Source: Pseudevernia furfuracea
Lineage: Eukaryota > Ascomycota > Lecanoromycetes > Lecanorales > Parmeliaceae
DNA length: 64,000 bases
Assembly (NCBI GenBank): GCA_022315425.1
Contig: JAIUPT010000042.1
Coordinates: 2,356,001-2,420,000, forward strand
Direction: 5' to 3'
The translations under genes were made by a program, and so were the position numbers. Shown in pieces: positions 1 to 10,970 of this stretch. A model generated the notes under the pieces. The model was not told where the DNA came from, did not search any database, and saw only the letters and a list, made by a program, of their open reading frames with translations. The stretch's first letter is position 1, and each line of letters begins with the position of its first letter.

Positions 1-1345
1 AGCGTACCGAGAGAGAACGGGCAGACACGCGTTCTTCTGGACGGTAGCCTCCTATATCACGAGCCTCTGACAAACACAGAGGGTGAGTAGCTAATTGTGC
101 AAAGCAAATGAAACTTGGCTGACAGAATGGCAGTGCCGGCTATTCATCTTGAGGACATCAGGCTTAGGTTGGTCAAGGAAGCATCAAAAAAGATGTCTTA
201 CCGTCAGTATCACATTCAAAAGCCTGAAGAATACTCACTGACATGCACAGGATTTCCCAAGAAGCGCGGATTTGACGACACCAATGTGACAGCCTTTGTG
301 AAGAAAGATTACAATTACGGTCCTAAGCGGGAAAATCGACCAGATCGTTTATTTCAAATCGAAAGGGACAACAGAAAGGGCGAAAAGCCTGACGGATATG
401 TTATGAATGAAGGTCGGATCATTCTTGACGCATTTGATCATGGACTCCGCAATTTTAGAGATCAGCTTCCCATGTACGTATCCTCCGAGCTTGAGGGACA
501 TGACATCGAAGACTATCTCCGTCGAAACCGGGAAATATCAGTCTACGACCTTGTTGGTACGTGATCTTGCGATTCTAATTTGTTTTACACTAACAAATTC
601 CACAGCCCGAGCTCCCAACGGCTACTGGGAGGGAAAGCCGGACACAGAAAAGAAGAACAAGAAGGAGAAGAAGCAGGAAGCAAGAGTATGGCACGACGGA
701 CCTCCCAGGGTCGGAACGTTTTCTATGCGCGCGACACGCTTTCGTTTGGGCGCTGGTTGCTTGTCCTGGGATAAGAAGGACGGTACGACCGCCAAGAACA
801 AGCGGATCCTCGACATTATACCGGCACAGTACAAAGACCCAGCCGTGTGTTCCACGAAAGGCTGGCGTGATCTCAACAGCGCAGAAATAAAGAAAATCAA
901 AGATGGCGCCATGAAGAAGCCTCAGCAAGCACCCAAAGCGAAGCGAGCTGCTCAAGCCGAGAAAGAGAAGGCAGAGAAAGAAATGATCAGCGAGCAATCT
1001 TTTGAAGGGGATGGTTTTCTAAACGACGAGGAAGAGATCGCATATGGAGACAGAGACGCCTGGATTGGTGCTTCCAATTCACAAGACAATGGTGTATGGC
1101 CGAGATGTGGCCCGAAGAGCTTCGAGAGTTCCACGCCGCCATCACAGGTATATCACGTGGACCCTCCAAGCGGCAATTTCCGGCTATCACCCAGCGTTGA
1201 GGACGAAAACTCTCTGGCCACCAAAAACGAATCGACCGGACTGGATTCCATTCAACCCCGCAAGCGTTCCGGACGTGTGCTTGATGCAGACTCGGAAGAA
1301 GCTGGCAGTCTTGGGGCACAAAAGCGTATCAGGGTCACAGTTTAA
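1..1345 (+). CDS. Hypothetical protein, 5'-partial, three exons visible
   Basis: Exons 1-82, 134-556 and 606-1345 join into one 414-codon open frame that is already open at base 1, so the start lies outside the window. Intron 1 (83-133) has a GTGAGT donor and a CTGAC branch 10 bases before CAG. Intron 2 (557-605) has GTACGT, ACTAAC and CACAG. Both keep the frame exactly. The protein has an ordered first half (a basic segment followed by a GFPKKRGFDDTNV stretch) and a middle stretch FRLGAGCLSWDKKDG that looks conserved. It ends in a Lys/Glu/Ala-rich, disordered, probably nuclear tail containing PRKRSGRV. I do not recognise the family. An ATG at 127 would start a shorter product but would ignore the well-formed upstream intron. 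Confidence 0.7.
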
Positions 1346-1828
1346 TGCTCAAGATCTTGGTAACAAGAGGAATATCTCTCGTATCCAGACATCAAGTGTG
1401 GCGCGGCAACCGTACACCCTATGAGGGATGTTGTCTCATAACTACGGCAAGTCATACGCACTGTCGAGATTTGAGATTGTCCGAATACTTCTGTCACCTG
1501 TGTTCGTATGGATTGCCGTAACCTAAATCTTAGCTCTACTAAGGTACCGAGGTACCTTACCTTTTATTAGAGTCGGTAGGCAACCGTGGCACCACTGGAT
1601 TAATGGCCAGTGTTATTTGTAGTACAAGAAATTTCTGATATGCGTCAGAAGTTGAAAAGCAATCGTGATGTAGCTGTCGACTCGGATTGATGGTTGTTTG
1701 GATACAAATTTGATGGCGTTGCTGGTACTCTAGGGCGGAAATCGGCAATCAATTCTTGCAGGCGCGAGTGAATCTTTACTCCCCGCTCCTTCTCCCATTA
1801 TCCTTTTGGCAGAAACGCAGAGCAAAAT
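1346..1828. other. Intergenic region
   Basis: 3' flank of the first gene and 5' flank of the next. Around 1541-1558 there is a short imperfect palindrome built from GGTACC units. No convincing coding or RNA signal was seen. A pyrimidine-rich stretch at 1778-1808 lies just before the start codon at 1829 and is probably promoter or leader. Confidence 0.5.
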
Positions 1829-3465
1829 ATGGCCATGAATTCGACACCTTTTCAGCTCAATCATCTCAGCAATTGTCCCTTCTCCTACGATAATGATGGT
1901 CTCAACGTCGATGGAATCTCTCGGATCGGAGGCCCTAGTTTACATGAGATGTTGTTTCCCGACCAAATTAGTGGCAAGAGAGCGCAGAAGCGGGCTCGCG
2001 ATAGAGCGGAGACGACGATAACTTTTCCCTGGCTCATAGCACAGTTCACATTCTATGATATCGAGTTCGACCCTAAAGACACTGTAGCGGAACTTACAGA
2101 AATGCTTGCGGACAATGTCAAGCAAGGGAGAGTAAGCAACCCTAGTGGCCCTTCAGTACCATGTCTGTGACTTTAATAACAACAGTGATATAGTGCGACA
2201 AGCTCCCCTCCCGGGTCCGTGCCATAGCCTCAGAACTCGAACAGCTCTTCAAGGCGACAAATTCCGAACACCCCAAAGTCAGACCCAAGATTGACAAGCC
2301 ACCTCAGAAGATAGGCACACAGAAACCAGTGAAGCTAAGCTTAGAAAACAAGCATAAGCAAACCCTCGAGAATTTCAATACAGCCGTCGATTTGGCAAAC
2401 CATGACTGCAGCCTATTCCTTGCAAAGTACTTTCTTGACCGAGACTGGAAGCCAGACCCTTCAAAATCGCCATTTCCAATTCTACTACCTGGACTTTCGG
2501 ACAGGCTCGCATTGCAGCAAGCAGCCGATACCGTACCTGGGTTGAAGACGTCGAGCGGCGGAGAAGGTGACCTCCGGGTCGTCGTGATTGGCTGGATCAG
2601 AGCAGCCATTTTTGAGGAAACGGAGAGAATCTCAGCCGAACAAGCGATACTGCGAGACGAAATGAGTCCAACATGGCAAGAGCGACTGCAGAAACATTAT
2701 AGCTTTATAAATACGCTGCCCGTATTGTCCAAGCCAAGAAAGTTCGCCATCGAGTCCGCCCAGGGGAATTATGCGGTTGAGTGCCGAGGGGTGATGGATA
2801 ATTACTCGCACGACGATGACTCCAGTGTTAGGATCATCCACAGCAAGACCGACGGTTGGGTTGGCGTCTTCAAAATCGGCGTCATCTATGGTGTAATGAG
2901 ATTGGACACTGATCGAAAAGCTCTTCTTGCCAGGTGCAAAGCGACGGAAAAGAACGAATCTCGCGTGGATGATCATACCGGAATGGACATAGCACTCGAA
3001 GAGCTTGGGACAACTGAAGAAGATGACGATGCCAGTGGGGAAGAAGACGTGTTCAGTGATCTCAGCGCGGACGAAAGGGACCAGGGGGATGAGCCAAAGT
3101 CACACATCTCTGCTTCAGCGGTGGTACGTGAGAAACGCAAGAGCGCGCCTACCAGGGCACCAAATCCTGCTGCCAAACGTCCCAAGCCATCGTCGAGCAC
3201 CTCACCCAACCGACTCTACTTCAAATGGCGTGGTCGTGAGAAAGGCCAATGTGAAGTTGCATATGATGGCTACAAGAAGAACACGGGCTACCTGCAGTTT
3301 ACGGATTCGAATTTTACCAAATTCGAAAGCACAATCTCTAGTGACCGTATTGGAAAGAACGTGCGCTTTCAGGGCTTCAAGGTCAGTGCCGATGGGGGGG
3401 GTGCAGCGACCAGGACGTACCGCGATTATTCGGAACGCGCGGGAGATGTCTTCGATGGTTATTGA
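1829..3465 (+). CDS. Hypothetical protein, 524 aa, two exons
   Basis: Exons 1829-2131 and 2194-3465. The 62-base intron has a GTAAGC donor and an ATATAG acceptor and is phase 0. Reading on without it hits a stop. The N-terminal part (about residues 1-100) contains FPWLIAQFTFYDIEFDPKDT. The middle (about 160-340) looks folded. An acidic low-complexity stretch (about 345-395) precedes a basic Ser/Pro/Lys segment with nuclear-localisation character. The C-terminal 80 residues (LYFKWRGREKGQCEVAYDG, then a Gly/Tyr-rich end) look like a small compact domain. I do not recognise the family. The acidic and basic blocks suggest a nuclear or chromatin-associated protein, but that is inference. It lies co-directional and 480 bases downstream of another unrecognised nuclear-like protein. 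Confidence 0.75.
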
Positions 3466-3639
3466 AGTTGGAGACTTGGCAGGAAAATCTTGACAATCAT
3501 GAAGCAGGGGATGAATGTTTTTATCTGTTTTTGGTGCGAGCTAAGTATGTACAAAGGGGAGTTGTGTGGTAAAAAAGTCCTGCTGCAGTGCTCTTGGACC
3601 TGGGACCAAGCGCCCAGATGGGGCAGCTAGCAATAGCAC

Positions 3640-4010
3640 CTGAGTGCTGTGGTGATCCCGACTATGCATCGACAAGGAAAAGACCTGCAGACCGGGTCTC
3701 TTGCAATCGTATCTTGAGTAGTCCCGAGTGTGCACTGGAAAAAAATGACCTGCAGACCAAGCATCTCGCAATCTTATCTTGAGTGGTCCCGAGTGTGTAT
3801 TGGAAAGAAAATGACCTGCAGACCGGGTATCTTGCAACCGTATCTTAAGTGCTGTGGTGTGCCGAGAGTGGCATGGAAAGGAAATGATGTGCAGACCGGG
3901 TATCTCGCGATTTTGGCGTACCGAGTGTGAATTGGATAGGAAACGACCCGCAGACAGGGTATCTTGCAGTGTTGACGTGAGTGCCGTGGTGACAATGACT
4001 TGCGCATTTT
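3640..4010 (+). repeat. Degenerate tandem minisatellite, about 5 copies of a 61-74 base unit
   Basis: The core ACCTGCAGACCGGGTATCTT recurs in diverged form near 3682, 3750, 3818, 3887 and 3950. Each copy is followed by TTGCAATC-like sequence and a GAGTGxxGTGGT/GTCCCGAGTGTG segment. Spacing varies between about 61 and 74 bases. The array lies between the 3' ends of two converging genes. Open frames across it have no start or composition suggesting a protein. Confidence 0.75.
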
Positions 4011-4170
4011 GAATGTCCGCAACTCTATTGCCTTGCATGGCGCTCCGGCAGCGAAGAAAAGGAGCATGCAGCCTACCATCGCAGGTCAGTGTCAGTTCGG
4101 CAAAGGATGCTCGAGAAGGCGAAGCAGTGAAAGAGGATACATACATGCATTTGGAAGCGGTCCCTTGACG

Positions 4171-5770
4171 CTAGGCCTTCTCCGCTTGCACCATCGTCCC
4201 AGAGCTGTCCTCGCCATCCGCATCCTTGAAGTTCGCCTGGAACTTGATCAACCGAGCCTTGAGAACGGCAAAATAGCTCGTTTGGCTCTCCAACCGTGCT
4301 TCTGCTTTGTCAGCCAAGCGACCGCAGTATAGCGAGTATTTTTCCATCCTCTCCACGCTCTGCTCTGCCTTCCCTGCTCGTATGAAGTCGGTCAATTTAC
4401 TCTCCGAACGATCAGCATCGGCTCGTCGCTTCTCTACCTCCTCTTTCGCTTTCTCGAGCTTGAGAGGAAAACCATCAATCTCACGGATGCATTCTCGGAT
4501 TTGAATCCGTTTGAAGCACTGCAGTTCCGCCTTTTTAGCGACCTTCGCAGCTGCCTTCACAACTGCATGGATCTCTGCTGAGTTGGGGGCAGCGAGGCTA
4601 GCACGGAGAGTTTCGGCAGTCTCAAGCTTTTGGGCTTTGGTCCATCGGGGGCGATGATGTTCTGCCTTGACACAAGCAACATGACTAATGATGACAGTGA
4701 CATGTTTCCCACGATTCACGTCGTGCTCGTCCTTCCATGGCAGTGCCCGAAGGCCCAGGAATGTGTCCATGATGGTTTTCGCATGAACCTGGGGCGCTGC
4801 GTTTGGTAACCTGGGATGGCCGTTGTTATAGCATAACTGCTCGAAGGATAAATGGACAATCTTCAAATTCTTGAGGGGCGTGAGCACACGGGGTGCAATA
4901 GCCGTTCTCCAACCCCAGCAAAGGGGTCCATCAGCCTCGATGACCATGTCCATGCTAATGTGAAGCTTCCTCAGCTTGTATTTCTGAGAGGCATTCATGC
5001 TGGAAAAGAACTTTGTGAAAGACAGGGAGTCGTCAAACGAGAAGGTATTTGTCTGCCACAAGACATTGTTGCTCTCCTCATAGAGCAGACGACAAACAGC
5101 AAGAACGGAGAGATTGGCCGTGAATGTGAGACGCTCTGCAGTCACAGGTATCTTTTCCTGCTTAGGACCACTCATTAGACAGTTCTCGTGACGGTCTTTG
5201 CATGATGGAATGTATTCTCGAACTTTTCCAGAGCTGAGATTGGCTTCATCGTAAGCTTCTTGTTCTGATTCTTCGGCCACACAGAAGGCGGAGCAAAGGC
5301 CGCTGTAGGCTGGTACAGTGTCCGCATTCTGCACTTGTTCTTCGAAGTACTGGATGTGAATAAGACTGTCACCCAAAAGAATCCTCAGTATGTTGTCTCG
5401 CACTTCGAGAGGCGCCTTTAGCAAGACTGATTCCGAGACATTCTTCTTGACTCTACTTCTGTCAGTGGCTTGCTTTTGATGCAAGGACAAGTTACCCAAC
5501 TTACATGGCTTTTGTGGCAGCTCTGTTGGTTGCCTTCACCGCCTGCTTTTTGCGTGGCTTGCATGGCTTACGTGGCTTTGCCGACTTTGTCACTGTTGGA
5601 TCACTCGACTGATTTGTTTCGGCAGATACCAATGATGAGGTATTTGGCAATGGATCATCAGAAGGATCATCAGAAAGATAAACAAGAACGGGATCTGCTT
5701 GATGGCTTCCGTAGGGAGGAGGTGGTGTGTTTAAGGGTGCCTTTGAGTATGCATATCCTTGGCCCGACAT
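4171..5770 (-). CDS. DUF7730/F-box-like protein with C-terminal coiled coil, 517 aa
   Basis: Exons 5770-5505 and 5458-4171 on the minus strand. The 46-base intron (5504-5459) has GTAAGT and CTGACAG, and joining restores one frame of 518 codons. The first about 90 residues are disordered, with a basic KPRKPCKPRKKQ patch. From about residue 95 the protein shows the order seen in fungal DUF7730 proteins: LLKAPLEVRDNILRILLGDS and an IHIQYF strand, then VCRLLYEESNNVLWQTNTFSF, then FRKLHI-type strands. The last about 150 residues are charged and helical (KLEKAKEEVEKRRADADR), a likely coiled coil. Family members are of unknown function. The LPxEIR-type opening resembles F-box entries, so a scaffold role is conceivable. 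The downstream 165 bases lead into a minisatellite. Confidence 0.8.
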
Positions 5771-6935
5771 GACTGTGACGTGTGTTGGCAGGTATAGAGG
5801 CTAAGATACGTGACGACTGACAAACAGAATATCTAACAGCTACTGCTCGAAGATGTTTGATGGGGTTGATAGTGAAAGGATGATGTTGTTGATGTTAGAA
5901 ATCGTTCAAAAGTGAGGTCCAGACTACCCGCTTTTAGCGTCTTTATTTATATACTAGTCCGTTCCTGTGTTCACAGAAGAAGCGATGCCTCACTCAAGGC
6001 TCACGGCACTGGACAAGTGAATGTAATGCATGTCCAGATAAGAGAAAAAAAGCAAAAATGAGGATTCAGCTGCCAGTGGGCATTGCCCATGCTGAATATG
6101 GGGTGAGTAACAATCTCTGGACCATTTTCAACTGTCAAAACAGTGTTCAATGTCATATGGCTTACTTCTTCTCTAGGATAATGCTACAGTACTTGGGTGC
6201 TTCCATACTACCTGACTGTATCGGAGTCACTATGCCTAGGAGAAGAGCCAGCTAGCCCCCTTGCTTCTGCGGAGTTACAACGAATAACTACATATATCTG
6301 AACTGGCCGGGTGTTTTCATATGCGAGTGTTTCAGCAAGTGAAAAGACCGGAATACTAGACTTTGTTAAGCAGCAGCTAACAAATGTCAAGCAGATCACA
6401 GCCTCGTCCCTACACCCAAGCAATGCAAACATTTCACAAATACTAAACAGAAATTTGAAACGAGCAACAACCAAACAAGCAGGCAACGTCTTAGGCAAAG
6501 CAGTTATTCAGGTGTACCTCATACTACCGGACAAATTTTGTGACCGGGGTCCACGAAGACAAGGCGGCACCTCAACGAGCAACATTGGCAAGAAGCCCAT
6601 CTTTAGTGAGGATGATTTCAGCAAGTATACGAGGCATACTCAGTTAATGTTGTGTTCAAATTGGGGCTGGGTGCAGTTTCAGCCATCCGTCGCTTCTCGC
6701 TAAAGTCCGAAGTCCGAAAGGCGAGGTACCGAGATGCCTACCAATGTCCCAGGCACCATGCGACTATAAGAGCTTGTGAAATCCACACCAAGCTCTCCAT
6801 TAGACCGACCTGATTTCCTTGAACTAAACAACATTCTGCTTTCAAAATCCTCCATCAGCTCAAATCGCAACCATCAATACAATATCTTCAACCTCTACAT
6901 CTCATCCCTAGCCAGCAATCGATACCAAGTCTCCA
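5771..6935. other. Intergenic region between divergent genes
   Basis: Shared 5' flank of the minus-strand DUF7730-like gene and the plus-strand monooxygenase. A tract at 5935-5955 is AT-rich (TATTTATATACTAG). A short spliced frame starting at 6058 (donor GTGAGT near 6102, acceptor TCTCTAG near 6177) would encode only about 27 residues and is not called. The 130-codon frame at 6311-6703 lacks an ATG and has no recognisable features. A pyrimidine- and CAAT-rich leader (6840-6930) precedes the monooxygenase start. Confidence 0.5.
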
Positions 6936-8210
6936 ATGGCAATCCAACAACCAATCCTCATCCTCGGCGCCGGCATTTCCGGCCTATCCCTCGCCCAAGG
7001 CCTCCTCAAATCCAACATCCCCTTCCGCATCTACGAACGCGACACCCACTTCAATCTCCGCGCCCAGGGCTACCGCGTCCGTATCATCGGCTCTGGAATT
7101 GAAGCCCTCCAAACTGTTTTACCACCAGCGCTCTATTCCCGACTTGAAGCTAGTTGTGCGATTAATGCTCACGGGGGTGTTGGTACTAACACAAAGCTTG
7201 ATGCGTTGAGTGCCGAGGAGATCGAGAATTTCTTTGGTAAAGCAGGGCCGCCGAGTATGGGTGGGCACTCTGGGAGTGGTGGTCCAGGTACAGGCAGGCC
7301 TGGCATGCAAAAGCCCGAGGGGAGCCCTCAGCCGTTGAACGCGGATAGGATGGTCTTGAGGAGTGTGCTGATGCGAGGCCTGGAAGAACACGTTGAATTC
7401 GGCAAAGAATTCTCCGCGTACGAAATCACGCCTTCCGGTGTGATTATTCGTTTCAGCGACGGCAGTGAAGCTCAAGGTTCTCTGCTGGTCGGCGCCGATG
7501 GTGCCGGCTCGAGAGTTCGAAAGCAATTCGTCCCTCAGCTCGACCTCATGGATACGGAAGGCAGGTTCTTCTATGGCAAATCGACCTTCACGCCGGAGCT
7601 CGAAGCGAATTTCAACCAAAAATGCTTGAAGGGCATGTCAATCATCCAAGACCGAACCGGCGACGTGCCCACCACTCTCCTCCTCGAGCCCGTCCGCTTC
7701 AAAGACAACGAATTCAGAAAAGACCTGCCAAAAGACTACATCTACTGGGTCCTGCTCGCGCGGCAGGGCGTCCAAGGCTTGACGGATTCCGAGCTTCTCG
7801 GCCTCCCCAACGCCGAATCGGCAGCGTTGGCCAAGAAACTGACGTCCCATTGGCACCCGTCCTTCCGCGCCCTCTTCGACCACCAAGACGCGGCGCAAAC
7901 CTCCCTCCTCCGCATCATCTCCGCTCACCCGGATATCCCCGTCTGGGAACCCTCGAGCCGCGTCACGCTCGTCGGAGACGCGGCGCACGTCATGTCGCCG
8001 ACCGCCGGCGTGGGCGCTACGACTGCTCTGAGGGATGCGGCTATGTTGGCGGAGGTGTTGAGGGAGGAGGGGGTTACGGAGGAGAGCGTGGGGAGGTATG
8101 AGGGGTTTATGAGGGGGAATGCCAAAGAGGGGATTTCGAGGAGTGCGATGGGTGGGAAGCACATGTTTGGTATGAGAGCTTTCGAGGAATTGGCGAAGGT
8201 GGTTGCGTAG
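6936..8210 (+). CDS. FAD-dependent monooxygenase (PHBH-like fold), 424 aa
   Basis: Single exon. Class A flavoprotein hydroxylases use FAD and NAD(P)H to hydroxylate small, often aromatic or polyketide, substrates. All three fingerprint motifs are present: the dinucleotide-binding ILGAGISGLSLAQGL at residues 9-23 followed by an acidic strand end (YER, 33-35), the GADGAGSRVRK motif near 186-196, and LVGDAAHVMSPTAGVGATTA near 345-364. The length is normal for the family. A Gly/Ser/Pro-rich insert (about 104-132) sits in the substrate-domain region and is unusual. No N-terminal signal is seen, so the enzyme is probably cytosolic. No biosynthetic core gene lies nearby, so the substrate cannot be inferred. 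Downstream, 240 bases separate it from a doubtful minus-strand gene. Confidence 0.93.
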   Translation: MAIQQPILILGAGISGLSLAQGLLKSNIPFRIYERDTHFNLRAQGYRVRIIGSGIEALQTVLPPALYSRLEASCAINAHGGVGTNTKLDALSAEEIENFFGKAGPPSMGGHSGSGGPGTGRPGMQKPEGSPQPLNADRMVLRSVLMRGLEEHVEFGKEFSAYEITPSGVIIRFSDGSEAQGSLLVGADGAGSRVRKQFVPQLDLMDTEGRFFYGKSTFTPELEANFNQKCLKGMSIIQDRTGDVPTTLLLEPVRFKDNEFRKDLPKDYIYWVLLARQGVQGLTDSELLGLPNAESAALAKKLTSHWHPSFRALFDHQDAAQTSLLRIISAHPDIPVWEPSSRVTLVGDAAHVMSPTAGVGATTALRDAAMLAEVLREEGVTEESVGRYEGFMRGNAKEGISRSAMGGKHMFGMRAFEELAKVVA

Positions 8211-8451
8211 AGTGGGGACGGCGAGATGGGAGGAGGGATGTTGTAAGAGTATGTGGGCGAGTGCTTGATATCTATCTATACCCTTTCCACTCTGTTCTTG
8301 CGTCTGGTTTTACTGGGAGCGTAAATACTCTCTTCGAGAGATATCAAGTTGGACTATTTACAAATAACCATCCTTTCGAACTTCCGTGCTTTTCCGACAC
8401 ACTTGATGAAAGTGGTCTTTGACGCTCCTTGCTCCGGTGAACCAGGCACTT

Positions 8452-9268
8452 TCATCTTAGACAGTAGAATGAATTGTCCCGTCTGGCCCTTTCTCTTGAT
8501 ACCCGCTCGCTTTTCCGTCCCTGGTCTAACTTTTCCGCACAACGGCGAGGTAATTGAATGGGGCAAGGCCGAGGATTGGTGGCTGGGTTGCTAATAGCGG
8601 TGGAAGTTTGGTCCGAGGCCGCGTGAGCTTGTTGCTGCTGGGGAGGCGTTGGTGGGCGATGTCGGCGTTTGCCCCCTTGTGCTGAGACCTGAGATGGCTG
8701 CGGTCCTTCTCGTGATGAGTCGTCATCGTCGCTTGATTGGCTATTGTCGCTTAATGAAGAGCAGTCTTGTTCATCTTGATCCTCTGTTTCACTCCAGCTG
8801 CTATGGATCTGTTGGTGTGCTATTGGCGGCGACGGCTCCTTGATGTAGTGCAGTATAAGCTGACTCCTGCCCCCCCCCCCCCCCCCCCCCCCCTGCGAAA
8901 AACTACCCGAGGTTGGCATCTGCCAGGAAGAAAAGCTTCGTGTGTTATCCGCAGTAGAGACCATGATGGATATCTTGCTGGGTTTTGCTGCATACAGATG
9001 TCACATATGATGTTTTAACAGTATTGTCACTGTGCAACGAAGAAGTACTTACTGATCCCAGCCGCTTCTCAGCGCCATGAACAACATCATTGCCGCAAAT
9101 ATCGCATGTAGCAACGTCTACCAGATCCAAAAATCCTACTGTTAAAAGGGTTCCTTTCTTACAATCGGCAGGAACAACGAGACTGCGTAATGCATTTGAA
9201 TCTAGCTCTGTATCAACGATCACAAGATACCATCCTTGTCGTCGGGGGGTGTGCACGGCTTGCTTCAT
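8452..9268 (-). CDS. Possible gene with disordered acidic tail; reading frame interrupted by a 24-C run
   Basis: From an ATG at 9268 the minus strand reads a plausible protein segment (VDTELDSNALRSLVVPADCK, then CDICGNDVVHGA with a CxxC pair) up to a GTAAGT donor at 9052. An acceptor TATGCAG ends near 8988. A second coding-like segment, Ser/Asp- and Pro/Gln-rich (WSETEDQDEQDCSSLSDNSQ), runs to the stop at 8452. The two are in different frames across a homopolymer at 8870-8893 (24 C, read as G on this strand). A tract one base longer or two shorter would join them. Alternatives are a different acceptor (AAG near 8974), a real frameshift, or a pseudogene. No family is recognised. Confidence 0.35.
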
Positions 9269-9793
9269 GAACCAGGGATGTTAAAGAGCAGCCACCAAGG
9301 TACATAGATTTAAGATATCCCTTTTTAGGATTGCATGAACTCTGGAAAGAGGAATCAACCTCCAAACGGAGTTCGCCAGTCTGTACACGAAAACTGTCAG
9401 CGCAACCTCAGGTAGACCCAAATTAGAGACCCATTTTGATCAACACACACCTTTAGATGTCGATATAATCTCATAGTTATATATATAGCTGTGGTCTGAA
9501 GCTTTTGAAATGCTCCATCTTGTCTTGAAAAGTCATGCGAGTGGTTGTTGTGGCCAGGGAGTTGTTTTTCAATCCTTCTGGGTGAACCTTTGTTAATATC
9601 AACACAGTCGGACCGAATATTATCCGATCGACGCTTATAGAAGTCACTCGATGTGCAGAGTTACACTCACTTTCTACTCACACACTCACACACTCACACT
9701 TACTGTCTACCATTCTTTAGCCATACAACTTGAAACCAACCGTTTCTAGCTTATCGAGCCGCATCATCTTCTACAAATCATCTTCTGTTTAGT
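9269..9793. other. Intergenic region
   Basis: AT-rich stretch at 9470-9490 (repeated TATA) and a CACTCACA-type simple repeat at about 9663-9702, followed by the pyrimidine-rich leader of the small gene starting at 9794. No further gene is seen. Confidence 0.5.
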
Positions 9794-10350
9794 ATGCGTC
9801 CTCGTTTCCATTCAAGCAATAAACCTCCTTATCCTCCAGGCCGTGATCCGTCGTTGCAGCCGGATGTCACAATCTTGGTACGCTTCCAGGACATGGCATA
9901 CGCACTTGACGTAAGAAGAGAAGCTCCCTAACATATTATCAACTGTATTAATCGCTATGCAGTATGCCGAGTTCCGCGATGTACCTTACCCAAACCTCGA
10001 TCTTCGCGACCGGCAAGTATACCACCTTGCTTACCAAGGTATGAGATTGATCTCCAGTGTTATCTTCTTCTGTTGGCTAACAACTTAAAGCATTGATGAA
10101 CCGCAACCCTGTCAATCAAAACGGTCAACCCTATCGTCATCCCCGTTCTTACAGTGACCGGTTAGCTACCCCGTTTTCCTTCCATTCTATGGATGTTAGC
10201 TCTCCTCTCTCCACCGTTCTCTAGGCTTATGCTCTTTGTTCTAGCAAATCTCGTGCTCGCCTCACTCTCCGTGCCCTGAAACAGGTGTCGGACGGGATCC
10301 GTCCCAAGTTTAAGACGAGCGGGTTCGTCATCAAGCGGGGTGAGCTGTGA
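9794..10350 (+). CDS. Small hypothetical protein, 122 aa, four exons
   Basis: No exon here is long enough to stand out on its own, but four short exons join cleanly: 9794-9910, 9963-10038, 10091-10160 and 10245-10350. Introns 1 and 2 are 52 bases each (GTAAGA with ATGCAG; GTATGA with a GGCTAAC branch and AAAG). Intron 3 is 84 bases (GTTAGC to TTCTAG). Total is 369 bases including stop. The product begins MRPRFHSSNKPPYPPGRDP, has a central segment VRFQDMAYALDYAEFRDVPY, and ends in a basic KSRARLTLRALKQVSDGIRP region. No signal peptide or membrane span is seen, and no family is recognised. Exon 4 is the weakest join, since an alternative donor at 10195 would give a different, shorter C-terminus. 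Confidence 0.6.
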
Positions 10351-10970
10351 GAGATGGGACAGGCATGAGCTCTATGGGTGGAAGGTGTGCAAGGGATGGC
10401 AACCGTCGTTTGTGAGCGTTGTTGCGAAGGAGATAGCTACTGTAGGTAGCAAATGAATGTCATTCTCAGGGAATGCAGCCCATAAACTCTACCGTTCTCC
10501 TGCTGGTGTGATCTGTTCTGCACGTTCTACCGGGAGGAAGCCACAGTTTATAGCAGCTAAAGGGTTCCAATCCTTGTAGATGTAGCACTTTAGCGTTGTT
10601 TGATGGGAAGAATGCTTGAGGTACAACTGTCGTGATAATTGTATGACACAATGCTGTCGTTCTTAGGGGAGGCAAGCTATGAAGTGTAGAGAAATATGGG
10701 CAGGCTCCGAAGAAACGTATTTATTGAAGTCATACCTGCTTTACATAGAAGACAGTAAAAGAGGATGTATCTAATGCAATGGGTCAATCAGCGGTTAGCA
10801 GGACAATTAGTAGTTATTATACATCTCATTCCTGCTATGAATACGGCAGTTGGTAACATATACAGTAATGTAGGTGTGGAGCAAAAGGCGGTTTACCTGA
10901 CTCGTATTTCTTGGCCCCCCCCCCCCATCTTGGCATCCCTACCAACCTCCGCACACCATCTCCACCCAAT
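10351..10970. other. Intergenic region
   Basis: No coding signal was found. AT-rich stretches lie at 10800-10870. A run of 12 C at 10915-10926 lies 44 bases before the next start codon. Confidence 0.5.

Noticed and set aside
6058..6222. Mini-gene with GTGAGT donor and TCTCTAG acceptor
   Set aside because: Splice signals are good but the product would be about 27 residues ending at once after the junction. It could be a non-coding spliced transcript; evidence is insufficient.
6311..6703. 130-codon frame upstream of the monooxygenase
   Set aside because: Begins with GTG, has no recognisable features, and lies where promoter sequence is expected.
8349..8594. 81-codon plus-strand frame downstream of the monooxygenase
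   Set aside because: It overlaps the tail of the tentative minus-strand gene and has no domain.
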